NCBI RefSeq assembly: GCF_021531975.1
Contig: NZ_JAFBIY010000005.1
Coordinates: forward strand, 1 to 64,000
Source: Faecalicatena contorta
Lineage (GTDB): Bacteria; Bacillota; Clostridia; Lachnospirales; Lachnospiraceae
DNA length: 64,000 nucleotides
Direction of reading: 5' to 3'
Shown here piece after piece: positions 50,188 to 60,444 of this stretch. The stretch's first letter is position 1. Each line of letters opens with the position of its first letter. The position numbers were made by a program, and so were the translations under genes. The notes under the pieces were generated by a model that was not told where the DNA came from, did no database searches, and saw only the letters and a program-made list of their open reading frames with translations.

Positions 50188-53100
50188 ATGAAATTTAAAA
50201 GAAAAACAATGAGAATTGTATCAGGTATGCTGACAGCTATTACACTGTTTACCAATGCCCTTTCTCCGGTAATTGCTTATGCTGCTCCCGCAGATGAAGC
50301 TGACAGTAGAATCCCTTATTACGAGGAAATTAAAGATCAGCTGGATCAGGATGAAGTGGTAACTGCCAGAGATATCGAAGTAACGGTTGGGTCTGGATTC
50401 GATGTAAAAGCAGACTTTTCCGGAATTGAGATTCCGGACAGTGAAAAAGCCAAAGTGAAGCTCATGGCAGCCCAGAATGATGAAGGGAAAGAGTTTTCTA
50501 CGGATCATGCAGATATCTATAAAACGGTATATTCTGTTGAACCCCAGAAAACAGATCATCCGGTGTATCAGATCAGCAGAAACATTACGGTAAAAGATGT
50601 TTCAAAAGAAGCTGACACTACTGTGAATTCGGATAGTTCTTCAGATCAGGATTCCGGTACCGGGGAAACAGAAGAATCTGAGGATAGTGATGATGAATCG
50701 GAAACGGATTCTTCCGAAATGAAACAGCCGGAAACGGATGAAGCGGTAAATGTATCAGAAGCTGAGACAGAAACAGAGGTTACCGGGAAAGAAATCACCG
50801 AGGAAGAATTTGATGCAGAGATCGAATCAACGGAAAATCAGGAGACGGTTGATCCGGAAACCGGTACTACTCTTTCAGAAGTTATGGAAGAGGCGGTAGA
50901 TCAGGGAATTGCCTTAAATGAACTGGAAGCCGGAGAAATGGTCACTTTTGAAATGCCGATGCTTTTAGCGGCTGCAGAAACCGGTAGCCAGTCCGTATCT
51001 ATTACAAGAGGCAGCTGGTATCATTATGCTGATTATGGATTAGGTTCTTACATTACAGCACCATATTATGTGTCCTGGGGTGGAATCAAAGCGACAGCAT
51101 ATTGTGTTCAGCCATCTAAGAATGGACCGGATGATGGTACGTACTCTATTACAAAATTATCTGATGGCAAGACTCTGGCAAAGGTTTGTTACTATGGAAC
51201 AAAAGCCAGTGACGAGAATGGATTCTTTGATGAAAAACACCCGGATTTCTCTGCTGGTAAGAGATTTATTATCACACACCTTGCGGCAGCATATGCCAAC
51301 GGATCCAGTGACTGGGATTCCGGTACGAACGCAACCGGACGGTCTCTTGCTAAGGAGCTTTATAACTACTGTATCAATATGCCGGATATCCCGGATGTGG
51401 ATATGAGCTTTTCTGATAGTGATGTGAACGCTTATGTGGAAGGAAATATCCAGAGAACAAAGACGATTACATTCAAAGCAGATGAATTGCAGACCATTAC
51501 CTTTAAACTTCCACAGGGAGTAAAGCTTGTGAATGTGACTACCGGCAAAACCAGTGCGGCAGGTGCGAGTGTTGAAATCTGCGGTGGAACACAGTTCTAT
51601 CTTACTGCCCCACTATCTCAGGCTGAGGATGTGGGTGCTTTATTCTCTTCAAAGATGAAAGGAAGCATTGATAAAGAGTATTCTGCCTATAAGATAACAA
51701 CAGGATCTTCCACACAGGATCTTGCACTGGTATTTGGTGAAGGTGTCGGAAATGAAAAGTATGTGGATTTCAAAGTAACATGGACCAAGGAATGTTATAT
51801 TTCTATCGTGAAAAAAGACAGTGAGACATCTAATACTCTGGCCGGTGCGGTTTATGGTATCTATAGCGATGCTGCATGTACACAGCTGATCAAACAGATG
51901 CCGGCAACGGATGCCAATGGTGCAGCAAAAGTTACGATTGAGAAGACACAGGAAGTTGTATATCTGAAAGAAATCTCCGTTCCGACAGGATATACGATTG
52001 ATGCAAAAGCTTACAATGTAACATTGAATATTGGAAAAACATCCAATATGAATGTGACCGATAAACGAGTGACAGCAACGATTTCCCTTCATAAGCAGGA
52101 TGCCGAGACAGGAAATACCCCACAGGGTGATGCAACGTTGAAAGGTGCTGTTTATGGCTTATTTGCACGTGAGGATATTGTACATCCGGATGGGAAAACA
52201 GGTGTCCTTTATAAGAAAGGAACCCAGATCACATCCCTGACTACAGATAAAAACGGACAGGCTTCGGTTTCCAATTTGTATCTGGGAAAATATTATTTTA
52301 AAGAGCTGACTCCTCCGGTTGGATATCTGCTGGATCAGGAAGAACATGAGGTAGACTGCTCTTACGAAGGTGCAAATGTACCAGTTGTAGAAAGAAAAGC
52401 AATTTCCAAAGAAGATGTGATCAAACAGCCATTTCAGATTATCAAGGCAGCGAATAACGGGAAAACAGATGCCGATCTTTTGAAAGGTATTGGTTTCTCT
52501 GCCTGGCTGGCAAGTGATCTGAAAGTAAAAGCAGATGGGTCTTATGATTTCTCTTCTGCGAATCCAGTTGTTATCACAGCAGATGGAAAAACAGAGATGT
52601 TTACAGATGAAAAGGGTTATGCCTGCTCTATTCCACTTCCGTATGGAACATACGTGGTAAAAGAGACAACCAGTAAACACAACTATGAACCGGTGGATGA
52701 TTTTATCGTTACAATCAATGAGAATCACCCAGACACTCCGCAGGTATGGCGTGTGCTTCTAGATAAGGAATTTGAGGCAAAGCTGAAGATCATCAAGAAA
52801 GATGATGAAACAAAGAAGAGTGTGCTTCTGGCAAATACAGAATTTAAAGTATATGATCTGGATCATCAGAAATATGTCGAGCAGGTTACTACTTATCCTT
52901 CTACCAAAGTTCACAAATCATATTTTACCGATGAGAACGGATATCTGATCCTTCCGAACAATTTGAAGATCGGAAATTACAGAATCGAAGAAGTGACCGC
53001 GCCGGAAGGATATACACAGTCTTCTGCTTATGTAACGGTATCTGTAGATACTAACACAGCCTATATGATCGATCCGACCAGTAAAGATGCCATTATCGAA

Positions 53101-55482
53101 GTGGAATATGAGAATCATCCGGTTAAGGGAGAACTGACCATTTTCAAACAGGGAGAACTTCTTGCCGGTTATGATCATGATTTCCAGTATGAGCTGTGTG
53201 GACTGAAAGGCGTTACATTTGAAGTATATGCTGCAGAAGATATTTTTACTGCCGATCATCAGGTGGATGAAAATGGAAACCGTACCTTGTATTATGCAAA
53301 GGATGCCCTGGTGGCAAAAGTAACTACGGATGAAGATGGATATGCGTATGTGAAAGATCTTCCTCTTGGCGAATATTATGTAAAAGAATCCGAGGCACCG
53401 GAAGGATTTGTTCATAATGAGAACAGTGAAAAAGCTGTTTTTGTATATGCAGATCAGAATACCCCGGTTGTATTTGACCAGGTGTCCTTCACCAATGAAA
53501 GACAGAAAGTGTCGATTTCTGTCGAGAAACAGGATGCAGATAATGGAAATGTCGTACCGGGTGCTGTCTTCGGAATCTACAATGCCGAAGATATCATCAA
53601 TAAAGATGGCCAAGTAATCGTAAAAGCAGATACCCTGCTTCAGGAGATGACTTCCGATGAAGATGGTCAGGCAAAATGTACACTGGATCTGCCTCTCGGA
53701 CAGTATTATGTGAAAGAGCTTCATGCTCCTGCCGGTTTTGTTTCTTCTGATGAGATTCTGAGCTTTGATGCTTCTTATCAGGGACAGGACATTCAGACCG
53801 TTGAGTTGAAAGCAGTTAAGAAAAACGAGCCGACAGTTGTGGAAATTACGAAGTCCGATATCACCACAGGCGAAGAACTGGATGGTGCGTACCTGCAGGT
53901 ACTTGACCAGGATGGAAATATCATCGACAGCTGGGAGTCTTCCAAAGACGAACCACATGTGATCAAACGTCTGACCGTTGGAGAGACCTATACACTTCGC
54001 GAAGAATTTGCTCCGTATGGATACCTTGTTGCAAATGATATCACTTTTACGATTGAAGATACTGCAGAAATCCAGAAAGTGGAAATGAAAGACGAAGTGC
54101 CGGTTGCAGAACTAATCCTGAATAAAAAGGGAGAATTTCTGGATGAGGTGTCTCTTGTAGATCAGATCAAAGGTGTGGTGGAACATATTTTCCATTATAT
54201 TACCGGCAGCCTGACCGATGTTACTTTCGAAGTATATGCAGAGGAAGATATCAAGGCTGCGGATGGTGTCAGCGAAGATTATTATAAGGCAGATGAGCTG
54301 GTGGCAACGATTACGACAGATGAAACCGGCATTGCAAAACTGAGTAATCTTCCACTGGGCAAATACTATGTCAAAGAAGTGGGAACAGCTCACGGATATG
54401 TTCTCGATTCAGAAATCCGTCATGTGAATCTAAGCTATGTGGATCAGAATACACCGGTTGTAACCTATAATGATGACTGGCAGAATCACCGTCAGAGAGT
54501 GATCATTAATCTTGTGAAAAAGGAAAAAGATCAGGATCGTGTACTGGAAGGCAGCGTATTTGGTCTTTATGCCAAAGAAGATATCAAATCCTCTACTACC
54601 GGAAAGGTGCTGATTGAAGCAGATGAGATCATCGAGCTGAAATCAACCGATGCCGAAGGCAAAATTACTTTTGTTGCTGATCTTCCAATCGATGCTGAAT
54701 ATTATGTGAAAGAACTCTATGCGCCAGCCGGATTTGTAAATGCAGAGGAAGTACAGGAATTTACTGTTTCCTATGCCGGTGAAAATGAGGATTCTGTTGT
54801 TGTAGATCTTATATTTGAAGATGAAGCAACAACAGTTGAAATCACAAAGACCGATCTGACTGGTGGAAAAGAAATACCGGGATGTAAGCTGAAACTGGTA
54901 GATGAGGATGGAAACACTGTTGATGAGTGGACTTCTACAGAAGAAGCTCATGTGATCAAAGAGCTGGCAGTAGGTAAGAAATACACTCTGATAGAAACAC
55001 AGCCAGCCGATGGATATGTGACTGCAGAAAGCATCGAGTTTACCGTAGAGAATACAGCGGAAATTCAGAAGCATCAGATGAAAGATGACGTGACAAAAGT
55101 GGAAATCTCTAAACAGGATATTGCAGGGAAGGAACTTCCGGGTGCTAAACTTACGATCCTGGACAAGGATGGAAAGGTTGTGGAAAGCTGGACTTCCACA
55201 AAAAAAGCACATTACATCGAAATGCTTCCGATCGGAAAATACACGCTTCGTGAAGAAATCGCACCGGATGGATATCTGGTTGCCAATGATGTGGAATTCG
55301 AAGTAAAAGATACCGGTGAAGTTCAGCATGTAACGATGGTGGATGAAGCTAAACCATCTGCTCCGGCGACAGATACTCCAAAAACAGGGGATGACCGCAA
55401 CATGAAATTGTGGCTGCTTCTGCTCGGTATCGGTGCCGGTGGTCTTGGAGTCGCTTTTGGAATCAGAAGAAAGCGTAAATAG
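50188..55482 (+). CDS. Sortase-anchored SpaA/Cna-B repeat adhesin
   Basis: 1,764 residues. Signal peptide to about residue 33, an acidic Ser/Glu/Thr-rich stretch (140-240), then a thioester-type domain with YCVQPS (Cys306) and ITHLAAAYAN (363-372). About 11 SpaA or Cna-B-like domains follow from about 535 to 1,725, each with VEITKxD-type strands and a YYVKELxAPxGY-type strand. The end is a sortase signal TPKTG, a hydrophobic helix and RRKRK. Probably a cell-surface adhesin that promotes mating contact or host binding. No sortase gene is in the window. GAAAGGATG precedes the ATG. Confidence 0.9.
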   Translation: MKFKRKTMRIVSGMLTAITLFTNALSPVIAYAAPADEADSRIPYYEEIKDQLDQDEVVTARDIEVTVGSGFDVKADFSGIEIPDSEKAKVKLMAAQNDEGKEFSTDHADIYKTVYSVEPQKTDHPVYQISRNITVKDVSKEADTTVNSDSSSDQDSGTGETEESEDSDDESETDSSEMKQPETDEAVNVSEAETETEVTGKEITEEEFDAEIESTENQETVDPETGTTLSEVMEEAVDQGIALNELEAGEMVTFEMPMLLAAAETGSQSVSITRGSWYHYADYGLGSYITAPYYVSWGGIKATAYCVQPSKNGPDDGTYSITKLSDGKTLAKVCYYGTKASDENGFFDEKHPDFSAGKRFIITHLAAAYANGSSDWDSGTNATGRSLAKELYNYCINMPDIPDVDMSFSDSDVNAYVEGNIQRTKTITFKADELQTITFKLPQGVKLVNVTTGKTSAAGASVEICGGTQFYLTAPLSQAEDVGALFSSKMKGSIDKEYSAYKITTGSSTQDLALVFGEGVGNEKYVDFKVTWTKECYISIVKKDSETSNTLAGAVYGIYSDAACTQLIKQMPATDANGAAKVTIEKTQEVVYLKEISVPTGYTIDAKAYNVTLNIGKTSNMNVTDKRVTATISLHKQDAETGNTPQGDATLKGAVYGLFAREDIVHPDGKTGVLYKKGTQITSLTTDKNGQASVSNLYLGKYYFKELTPPVGYLLDQEEHEVDCSYEGANVPVVERKAISKEDVIKQPFQIIKAANNGKTDADLLKGIGFSAWLASDLKVKADGSYDFSSANPVVITADGKTEMFTDEKGYACSIPLPYGTYVVKETTSKHNYEPVDDFIVTINENHPDTPQVWRVLLDKEFEAKLKIIKKDDETKKSVLLANTEFKVYDLDHQKYVEQVTTYPSTKVHKSYFTDENGYLILPNNLKIGNYRIEEVTAPEGYTQSSAYVTVSVDTNTAYMIDPTSKDAIIEVEYENHPVKGELTIFKQGELLAGYDHDFQYELCGLKGVTFEVYAAEDIFTADHQVDENGNRTLYYAKDALVAKVTTDEDGYAYVKDLPLGEYYVKESEAPEGFVHNENSEKAVFVYADQNTPVVFDQVSFTNERQKVSISVEKQDADNGNVVPGAVFGIYNAEDIINKDGQVIVKADTLLQEMTSDEDGQAKCTLDLPLGQYYVKELHAPAGFVSSDEILSFDASYQGQDIQTVELKAVKKNEPTVVEITKSDITTGEELDGAYLQVLDQDGNIIDSWESSKDEPHVIKRLTVGETYTLREEFAPYGYLVANDITFTIEDTAEIQKVEMKDEVPVAELILNKKGEFLDEVSLVDQIKGVVEHIFHYITGSLTDVTFEVYAEEDIKAADGVSEDYYKADELVATITTDETGIAKLSNLPLGKYYVKEVGTAHGYVLDSEIRHVNLSYVDQNTPVVTYNDDWQNHRQRVIINLVKKEKDQDRVLEGSVFGLYAKEDIKSSTTGKVLIEADEIIELKSTDAEGKITFVADLPIDAEYYVKELYAPAGFVNAEEVQEFTVSYAGENEDSVVVDLIFEDEATTVEITKTDLTGGKEIPGCKLKLVDEDGNTVDEWTSTEEAHVIKELAVGKKYTLIETQPADGYVTAESIEFTVENTAEIQKHQMKDDVTKVEISKQDIAGKELPGAKLTILDKDGKVVESWTSTKKAHYIEMLPIGKYTLREEIAPDGYLVANDVEFEVKDTGEVQHVTMVDEAKPSAPATDTPKTGDDRNMKLWLLLLGIGAGGLGVAFGIRRKRK

Positions 55483-55550
55483 TAACTTAGAAATAAAATA
55501 ATGATGAACCAGAAGCATAAGGGCATTTGTGGAAATCGGAAAGGAGATCC

Positions 55551-55631
55551 ATGAATGCCCTTAATGCATTTCAGAAAGATGAGGAAAAACATGGGAAGAA
55601 AAGAAACGATATTACCGGGAGCAAAGATTGA
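55551..55631 (+). CDS. Possible 26-residue peptide
   Basis: ATG at 55551 with AAGGAGATCC upstream, a strong ribosome site. The peptide starts MNALNAFQKDEEKHGKKR and overlaps the start of the next gene in another frame, so it may couple translation rather than have a function of its own. Confidence 0.4.
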   Translation: MNALNAFQKDEEKHGKKRNDITGSKD

Positions 55632-55902
55632 TGGAAGAAAGTATCTGGAAGACAAGCCAAAGTCTTGTGACTACTGCTACTGGTGGCAGGGCAAAAACAA
55701 AGGTTGTATTCTGCCGGAATGTTATTACCTGATGCCGGAGGAAAAGAAGGAGCCAAATGACTATGAGGAAGGGAACTGCAAAACCTGCCCCTATGGGAAA
55801 CATACACCCTGTATCGGATACTGTATTGCAAAACTCCAAAAAGAAATGCGCGGGAAAAAGGGAGGCGGATGCTATGATACCGATGCTGCGAGTGGAAGTT
55901 AA
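55591..55902 (+). CDS. Cysteine-rich ICE protein, unknown function
   Basis: 103 residues from the ATG at 55591 (GATGAGG upstream). Ten or so cysteines in pairs (CDYCYWW, CILPEC, CKTCPYG, CIGYC) suggest metal binding. No signal peptide. It lies at the head of the antirepressor-PcfB-VirD4 operon. I do not recognise a named family. Confidence 0.7.
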   Translation: MGRKETILPGAKIDGRKYLEDKPKSCDYCYWWQGKNKGCILPECYYLMPEEKKEPNDYEEGNCKTCPYGKHTPCIGYCIAKLQKEMRGKKGGGCYDTDAASGS

Positions 55903-56626
55903 AAATGACCGTCCCTTAATCTGTGCCAGAGAACTGTATGAGGCTCTGGGTATTAAGACACAGTACAGTGTCTGGATCGACCGTATTATTTCCCTTGGTT
56001 TTGTGAGTGGCCAGGACTTTTATCCAAAAATGAATAAAAGTACCGGAGGCAGATGCAGTGTTGACCATTATATTACGGTGGATATGGCAAAGCATATCTG
56101 TATGCTTCTTCGGAATGAAAAAGGAAAACTGTATCGCCAGTATTTTCTGGAGCTGGAAAAAGCATGGAATCAGCCGGAACAGGTGATGGCAAGGGCATTA
56201 CAGCTAGCGAATACCCAGATTGCAAAGCTGCAGGAACAATGTACGGAGCTTGGCGACCAGCTGATCAAACAGCAGATGCTTCTGGAAGATATGGCACCGA
56301 AAGCTGCTTATCTGGATCTGATCATGAATTCCCCCTCATCTGTTCTGGTCACACAGATTGCAAAAGATTATGGGTACAGCGCGGTTTCATTTAATCGGCT
56401 TCTTCATGATCTTAGGATCCAGTATAAAGTTAATGACCAATGGGTGTTATATGCTGATTATGCCGGGAAAGGTTATGTCCAGAGCAGAACAATCTATATG
56501 CATCCAAACCGCACCGGTCCGGTCGTGAGGATCCAGACAGAATGGACGCAGAAAGGCAGAAGATTTTTATATGAGTTTTTAAAAGAACAGGGAATTCTTC
56601 CCCTGATTGAGAAGGAAGGTGGATAA
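55874..56626 (+). CDS. AntA/KilA-C-type antirepressor
   Basis: 250 residues from the ATG at 55874 (GGGAGGCG upstream). N-terminal AntA domain (LICARELYEALGIKTQYSVWIDR, DHYITVDMAKHICMLLRNE), a coiled coil, and a C-terminal KilA-C domain (VTQIAKDYGYSAVSFNRLLHDL). Such proteins bind DNA or block phage-type repressors. Here it could counter the XRE switch to promote transfer, by inference. It overlaps the preceding gene. Confidence 0.85.
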   Translation: MIPMLRVEVKNDRPLICARELYEALGIKTQYSVWIDRIISLGFVSGQDFYPKMNKSTGGRCSVDHYITVDMAKHICMLLRNEKGKLYRQYFLELEKAWNQPEQVMARALQLANTQIAKLQEQCTELGDQLIKQQMLLEDMAPKAAYLDLIMNSPSSVLVTQIAKDYGYSAVSFNRLLHDLRIQYKVNDQWVLYADYAGKGYVQSRTIYMHPNRTGPVVRIQTEWTQKGRRFLYEFLKEQGILPLIEKEGG

Positions 56627-57187
56627 ATGCAGGAAGAGGTAAATGAGAAGATTATTACGCTGAGTGTACAGGGAGCGAGGATTACTGCTTCTATGGTAAA
56701 AGCTGCCATGAGAAAGTTTCTTATGGAGCTGGAGCGGGAAGGTCAGAAATCATCGCAGATCAAACAGGCAGAAAAGCAGGGTCAGGCCAGGGAGCGTGGA
56801 ATTGAAAAAGAAAAACAAAGACAGGAAAAGAAAAAGCCCCATGGCAAGCAGACAATCAAGCAGCTGCAGGAACAGGGAGCGCAGCTGACTAATATTCAGA
56901 TCACAAACCAGAATATCAAATCCTTTGATCGGGTTGCCCGGAAATATGGCATTGATTACAGCCTGAAAAGGGATGACAGTGTGACACCACAGAGGTATCT
57001 GGTGTTCTTTAAGGCGAAGGATGTGGATGTAATGACAGCTGCATTTAAGGAATATGCAGGAGTTTCCATGAAGAAATCCAAAAAGCCTTCTGTGCGGAAG
57101 AAACTGCAGAAGTCTGTGCAGAAGATGAACGTTAAACACCGCCAGAGAGAAAAAGTGAAACAGAAAGTGAGGGGACAGCAGCGATGA
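56627..57187 (+). CDS. PcfB-family conjugation protein
   Basis: 186 residues, highly basic. VQGARITASMVKAAMRKFL at the N-terminus, a Lys/Gln/Glu-rich segment, and the core FDRVARKYGIDYSLKRDDSVTPQRYLVFF. PcfB (DUF3801) proteins act as accessory relaxosome or coupling factors. Stop overlaps the VirD4 start by 4 bases. Confidence 0.87.
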   Translation: MQEEVNEKIITLSVQGARITASMVKAAMRKFLMELEREGQKSSQIKQAEKQGQARERGIEKEKQRQEKKKPHGKQTIKQLQEQGAQLTNIQITNQNIKSFDRVARKYGIDYSLKRDDSVTPQRYLVFFKAKDVDVMTAAFKEYAGVSMKKSKKPSVRKKLQKSVQKMNVKHRQREKVKQKVRGQQR

Positions 57188-57780
57188 GTAAAAAGAAACC
57201 AAAAGCCAGAAGTCCGGGAAAGTTGGAAACAGCAATCCGGCAAAGCTTATCAAAGGTCAGTGTTAAAAAGCTGGTTGCAATGAATATTCCCTATCTCATC
57301 GCTTTCTATGTGGTAGAGAAATGTGCATGGCTTTACCGGCACTGTATCGGCGGAACTGTGGTTCAAAAGCTTGGTGTTATGCTGATGAATCTTCCAGTAG
57401 CTTTCCGGTCGTGGATACCAAGCTTCCACATCCGGGATCTTTTAGCCGGTATCATCGGGGCGTTACTTCTCCGCTGTGTTGTGTACATGAAAGGGAAAAA
57501 TGCAAAAAAGTTCCGGCAGGGCGAAGAATACGGTTCTGCAAGATGGGGAAATGAAAAAGACATTGAACCATTTATTGATCCGGTATTTGAAAATAATATC
57601 ATCCTGACACAGACGGAGAGGCTGACTATGAACAGCCGCCCGAAACTTCCGAAGTATGCAAGAAACAAAAATGTGATCGTCATCGGTGGATCCGGATCCG
57701 GTAAAACACGATTCTATGTGAAGCCCAACCTCATGCAGATGCCGGATAACGTATCGTATGTGGTCACAGATCCGAAGGGT
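57184..57780 (+). pseudogene. VirD4-type coupling protein, 5' part cut by an insertion
   Basis: About 199 codons of a VirD4/TraG coupling ATPase: two membrane helices, GEEYGSARWG and Walker A VIGGSGSGKTRFYVKPN, up to VVTDPKG. At this point the sequence leaves the family and enters the second recombinase element (frame stops at 57831). The remaining 400 or so residues, including Walker B, are not in the window. Conjugation by this copy of the ICE should be blocked unless the insert excises. Confidence 0.85.
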
Positions 57781-57889
57781 TTAATATATAAAGTACAGAG
57801 AAATAAACGTTGCTTCACAAACAGGAATTGAAAAGAAACGCTTATTTGTCTGTATTTGCAGGCATTTCCGCAGAAAGGAGGTGGAAATT

Positions 57890-60004
57890 GTGGAACAGAG
57901 AAATAACAAGCTGACAGCTCTCTATGAGCGATTGTCAAAGGATGATGAACTGCAAGGAGAATCCAACAGTATCACAAACCAGAAGAATTATCTGGAAGAA
58001 TATGCACAGGCAAAGGGACTGAAAAATATCCGGCATTATACTGACGATGGCTATAGTGGTGTCACATTTAACCGTCCGGGCTTCCAGAAACTGATTGCAG
58101 ATGTGGAAGCCGGATTGATTGATACTATTTGTGTGAAGGATATGAGCCGATTGGGTAGAAACTATCTGAAAGTTGGTTATTATACGGAAATTCTGTTTCC
58201 AGAGAAAAATGTCCGTTTCATTGCAATCAACAACAGCATTGACAGTGCAACGCCTACAGATAATGATTTTACCCCATTCTTGAATATCATGAACGAATGG
58301 TATGCCAAGGACACAAGTAAGAAAATCAAGGCTATTTTCCAATCCAGAATGAAATCTGGCAAGAGATGCAGTGGTGCAATTCCCTATGGTTATAAACACG
58401 ATCCAGAAGATAAAAACCATTTGTTAGTGGATGAAGAAGCGGCAAGGGTTGTGAGAAAAATATATCAGCTGGCAATCGAAGGGAATGGCCCGGCACAGAT
58501 AGCAGGTATTCTCACACAAGAGCATATTTTAATTCCTTCAGCATATCTGGAAAGACATGAGGAAGGGGAAGTGAGCAGGAATCACAGTTACCATGATCCT
58601 TATATCTGGAACGCTACCGCAGTTAGTGGGATTCTTGATAAAAGGGAATATATGGGGCATACGATTCTTGGAAAAACCATCTGTGATAACTTCAAGACAA
58701 AGAAAAGAAGAAAAGCCAGACCAGAGGAACTGATTATCTTTGAAAATACCCATGAAGCGATCATAGATGAAGATACTTGGAATCAGGCACAGAAGTTTAG
58801 AAAAAGAGTGACAAAGCGTGTGGCAAATGGCACGTATAAGCACAGATTATCAGGGCTTGTCTATTGTGCAGATTGTGGCAGCAGAATGAGTTACCGAAGC
58901 CCGGAAGCACAAAAGAGAAAAGACGGTAAACGCTATGATTCAGATAGTAGTTTTGCATGTTCAGCGTATGGAAATAAATATAAGGAATGTACGTTTCATT
59001 TCATTACTTCATCAGCACTGGATCAGCTGGTTGACGATTCTATACGAAGAGTTGCCAGATTCGTTCTGACTAATCAAAAAGAATTTCTGGAACAGGTGGG
59101 ACAGCTGAGAGAGACTTACAGTGAGAAGTTTCTGCAGGAATCGCAAAAAGAGGTCAAGGCGGCTAAGAACCGGATTCAGGAGTTAGATACTTTGATAAAG
59201 AATCTGTACGAAGGAAATGTACTTGGGAAAATCCCGGACAGACATTTTAACCGTATGATGAAGGAATATGACGATGAACAACAGGAACTGGAAGCAAAGG
59301 TGGCAGAACTGGAACAGGAACTTGGTCAGAATGGAGATTTAGAAGAAGGTGGAGATCGGTTTGTCCGGCTCGTAAAGAAATATCAGGACTTTGATGAAAT
59401 TACCCCAAGAATGTTAAATGAGTTTATAGATAAAATTATGGTTCATGAAGCGGTAGGAAGAGGACTGAATCGGACACAACGGATAGACATTTATTTCAAT
59501 TTCATTGGACAATTTGCAGTTCCTTTTTCAGAAGAAGAACTGGAGCAGGAAAGAAAAGCCCGGCAGGAAGAAGAACAGCGTAAGGCAGAAGCAAAAAGAG
59601 AACGACAGCGGATAGCTTCAAGAAAGTGTGCACAGAAGCGGAAAGAAGAACGTGCCAGAATAAAAGCAGCTGCAGAAGCTGGCGATGAAGAAGCAATCAA
59701 ACAGTATGAAGCAATTCTTGATAAGGAAAGGGCAAGACGGGAAAAAGACCGGGAAAGCCGGAAACAGAGACACCAGAAACAGCAGAAGAAAGCAAAAGAA
59801 ATAGAAAAGGCTGCACAGGCTGGTGATCCGGAAGCCATGAAAGAATATGAAAAAATTCTGGAAAACAGAAAGAAAGCTACTGCCAGTACGCAGAAATGGA
59901 GAGATAAGCAAAAAAAGAAGGCTCTGGAGCCTACCTACCAAATAGAACCAGAGCCATCTACAATCGAACCGGAGCAAGAGTTACCTGTCACCGCTTCGGC
60001 TTGA
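57890..60004 (+). CDS. Large serine recombinase with repeated C-terminal tail
   Basis: 704 residues. Start chosen as GTG at 57890 (AAAGGAGG 8 bases upstream); an in-frame GTG at 57881 is possible. Resolvase domain with catalytic Ser in YERLSKDDEL and SRLGRNYLKVGYYTEI, recombinase domain, zinc ribbon (LVYCADCGSRM), coiled coil and DUF4368-like block. The last 150 residues are a charged extension with a duplicated unit (AAEAGDEEAIKQYEAIL and AAQAGDPEAMKEYEKIL). Such a tail is absent from the tet-element recombinase. It probably catalyses insertion into virD4. Confidence 0.92.
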   Translation: MEQRNNKLTALYERLSKDDELQGESNSITNQKNYLEEYAQAKGLKNIRHYTDDGYSGVTFNRPGFQKLIADVEAGLIDTICVKDMSRLGRNYLKVGYYTEILFPEKNVRFIAINNSIDSATPTDNDFTPFLNIMNEWYAKDTSKKIKAIFQSRMKSGKRCSGAIPYGYKHDPEDKNHLLVDEEAARVVRKIYQLAIEGNGPAQIAGILTQEHILIPSAYLERHEEGEVSRNHSYHDPYIWNATAVSGILDKREYMGHTILGKTICDNFKTKKRRKARPEELIIFENTHEAIIDEDTWNQAQKFRKRVTKRVANGTYKHRLSGLVYCADCGSRMSYRSPEAQKRKDGKRYDSDSSFACSAYGNKYKECTFHFITSSALDQLVDDSIRRVARFVLTNQKEFLEQVGQLRETYSEKFLQESQKEVKAAKNRIQELDTLIKNLYEGNVLGKIPDRHFNRMMKEYDDEQQELEAKVAELEQELGQNGDLEEGGDRFVRLVKKYQDFDEITPRMLNEFIDKIMVHEAVGRGLNRTQRIDIYFNFIGQFAVPFSEEELEQERKARQEEEQRKAEAKRERQRIASRKCAQKRKEERARIKAAAEAGDEEAIKQYEAILDKERARREKDRESRKQRHQKQQKKAKEIEKAAQAGDPEAMKEYEKILENRKKATASTQKWRDKQKKKALEPTYQIEPEPSTIEPEQELPVTASA

Positions 60005-60050
60005 TCGTACCACAAGGACAGGAAGAAAACAAGCAGAGAGGTCATTGAAA

Positions 60051-60434
60051 ATGAAAAAATTAGAGCCATTGATTCATGATCCAGAGAATGGTTTGGATTA
60101 TATTCTTGTGGGAGAGTATTACATCCCGCTGATCCGAGTTCCGGAAGAGACAAGAGATATTGGTTTTTATGGAAGTCTCCGAAGAAATTACCTGAAAGAT
60201 TATAAAAAAGCCCTTTATTCCCAGTTGATGCTGACCGGAAAACTTTGGACGCATCTTGCTGATCTGAATGAAATCTGTGTAGAACGCAGAGACCAGATGA
60301 TGGATCGGCTGATGGAAACAGAAAGTGTCACAGAGGAATTAAAGGGCAGAAATCAGATGGAATGGATTCGCCGGGTAAACAACATCCGAAACCGGGTGGA
60401 TGAAGTGATTCTGAATGAATTGGTTTATGTATAG
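60051..60434 (+). CDS. TnpV-like protein
   Basis: 127 residues from the ATG at 60051 (AGAGG upstream). It shares FYGSLRRNYLKDYKKALYSQLM and EWIRRVNNIRNRVDEVILNE with the TnpV of the tet element. Follows the recombinase by 46 bases. Confidence 0.8.
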   Translation: MKKLEPLIHDPENGLDYILVGEYYIPLIRVPEETRDIGFYGSLRRNYLKDYKKALYSQLMLTGKLWTHLADLNEICVERRDQMMDRLMETESVTEELKGRNQMEWIRRVNNIRNRVDEVILNELVYV

Positions 60435-60444
60435 GGGGATGCTT

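Noticed and set aside
52918-53958. 346-residue minus-strand frame inside the adhesin gene
   Set aside because: Antisense shadow produced by the repeated, biased codons of the adhesin; Ile/Phe/Cys-rich without motif.
54643-55518. 291-residue minus-strand frame opposite the adhesin 3' end
   Set aside because: Same reason: antisense to the SpaA repeats, no plausible start site or family.
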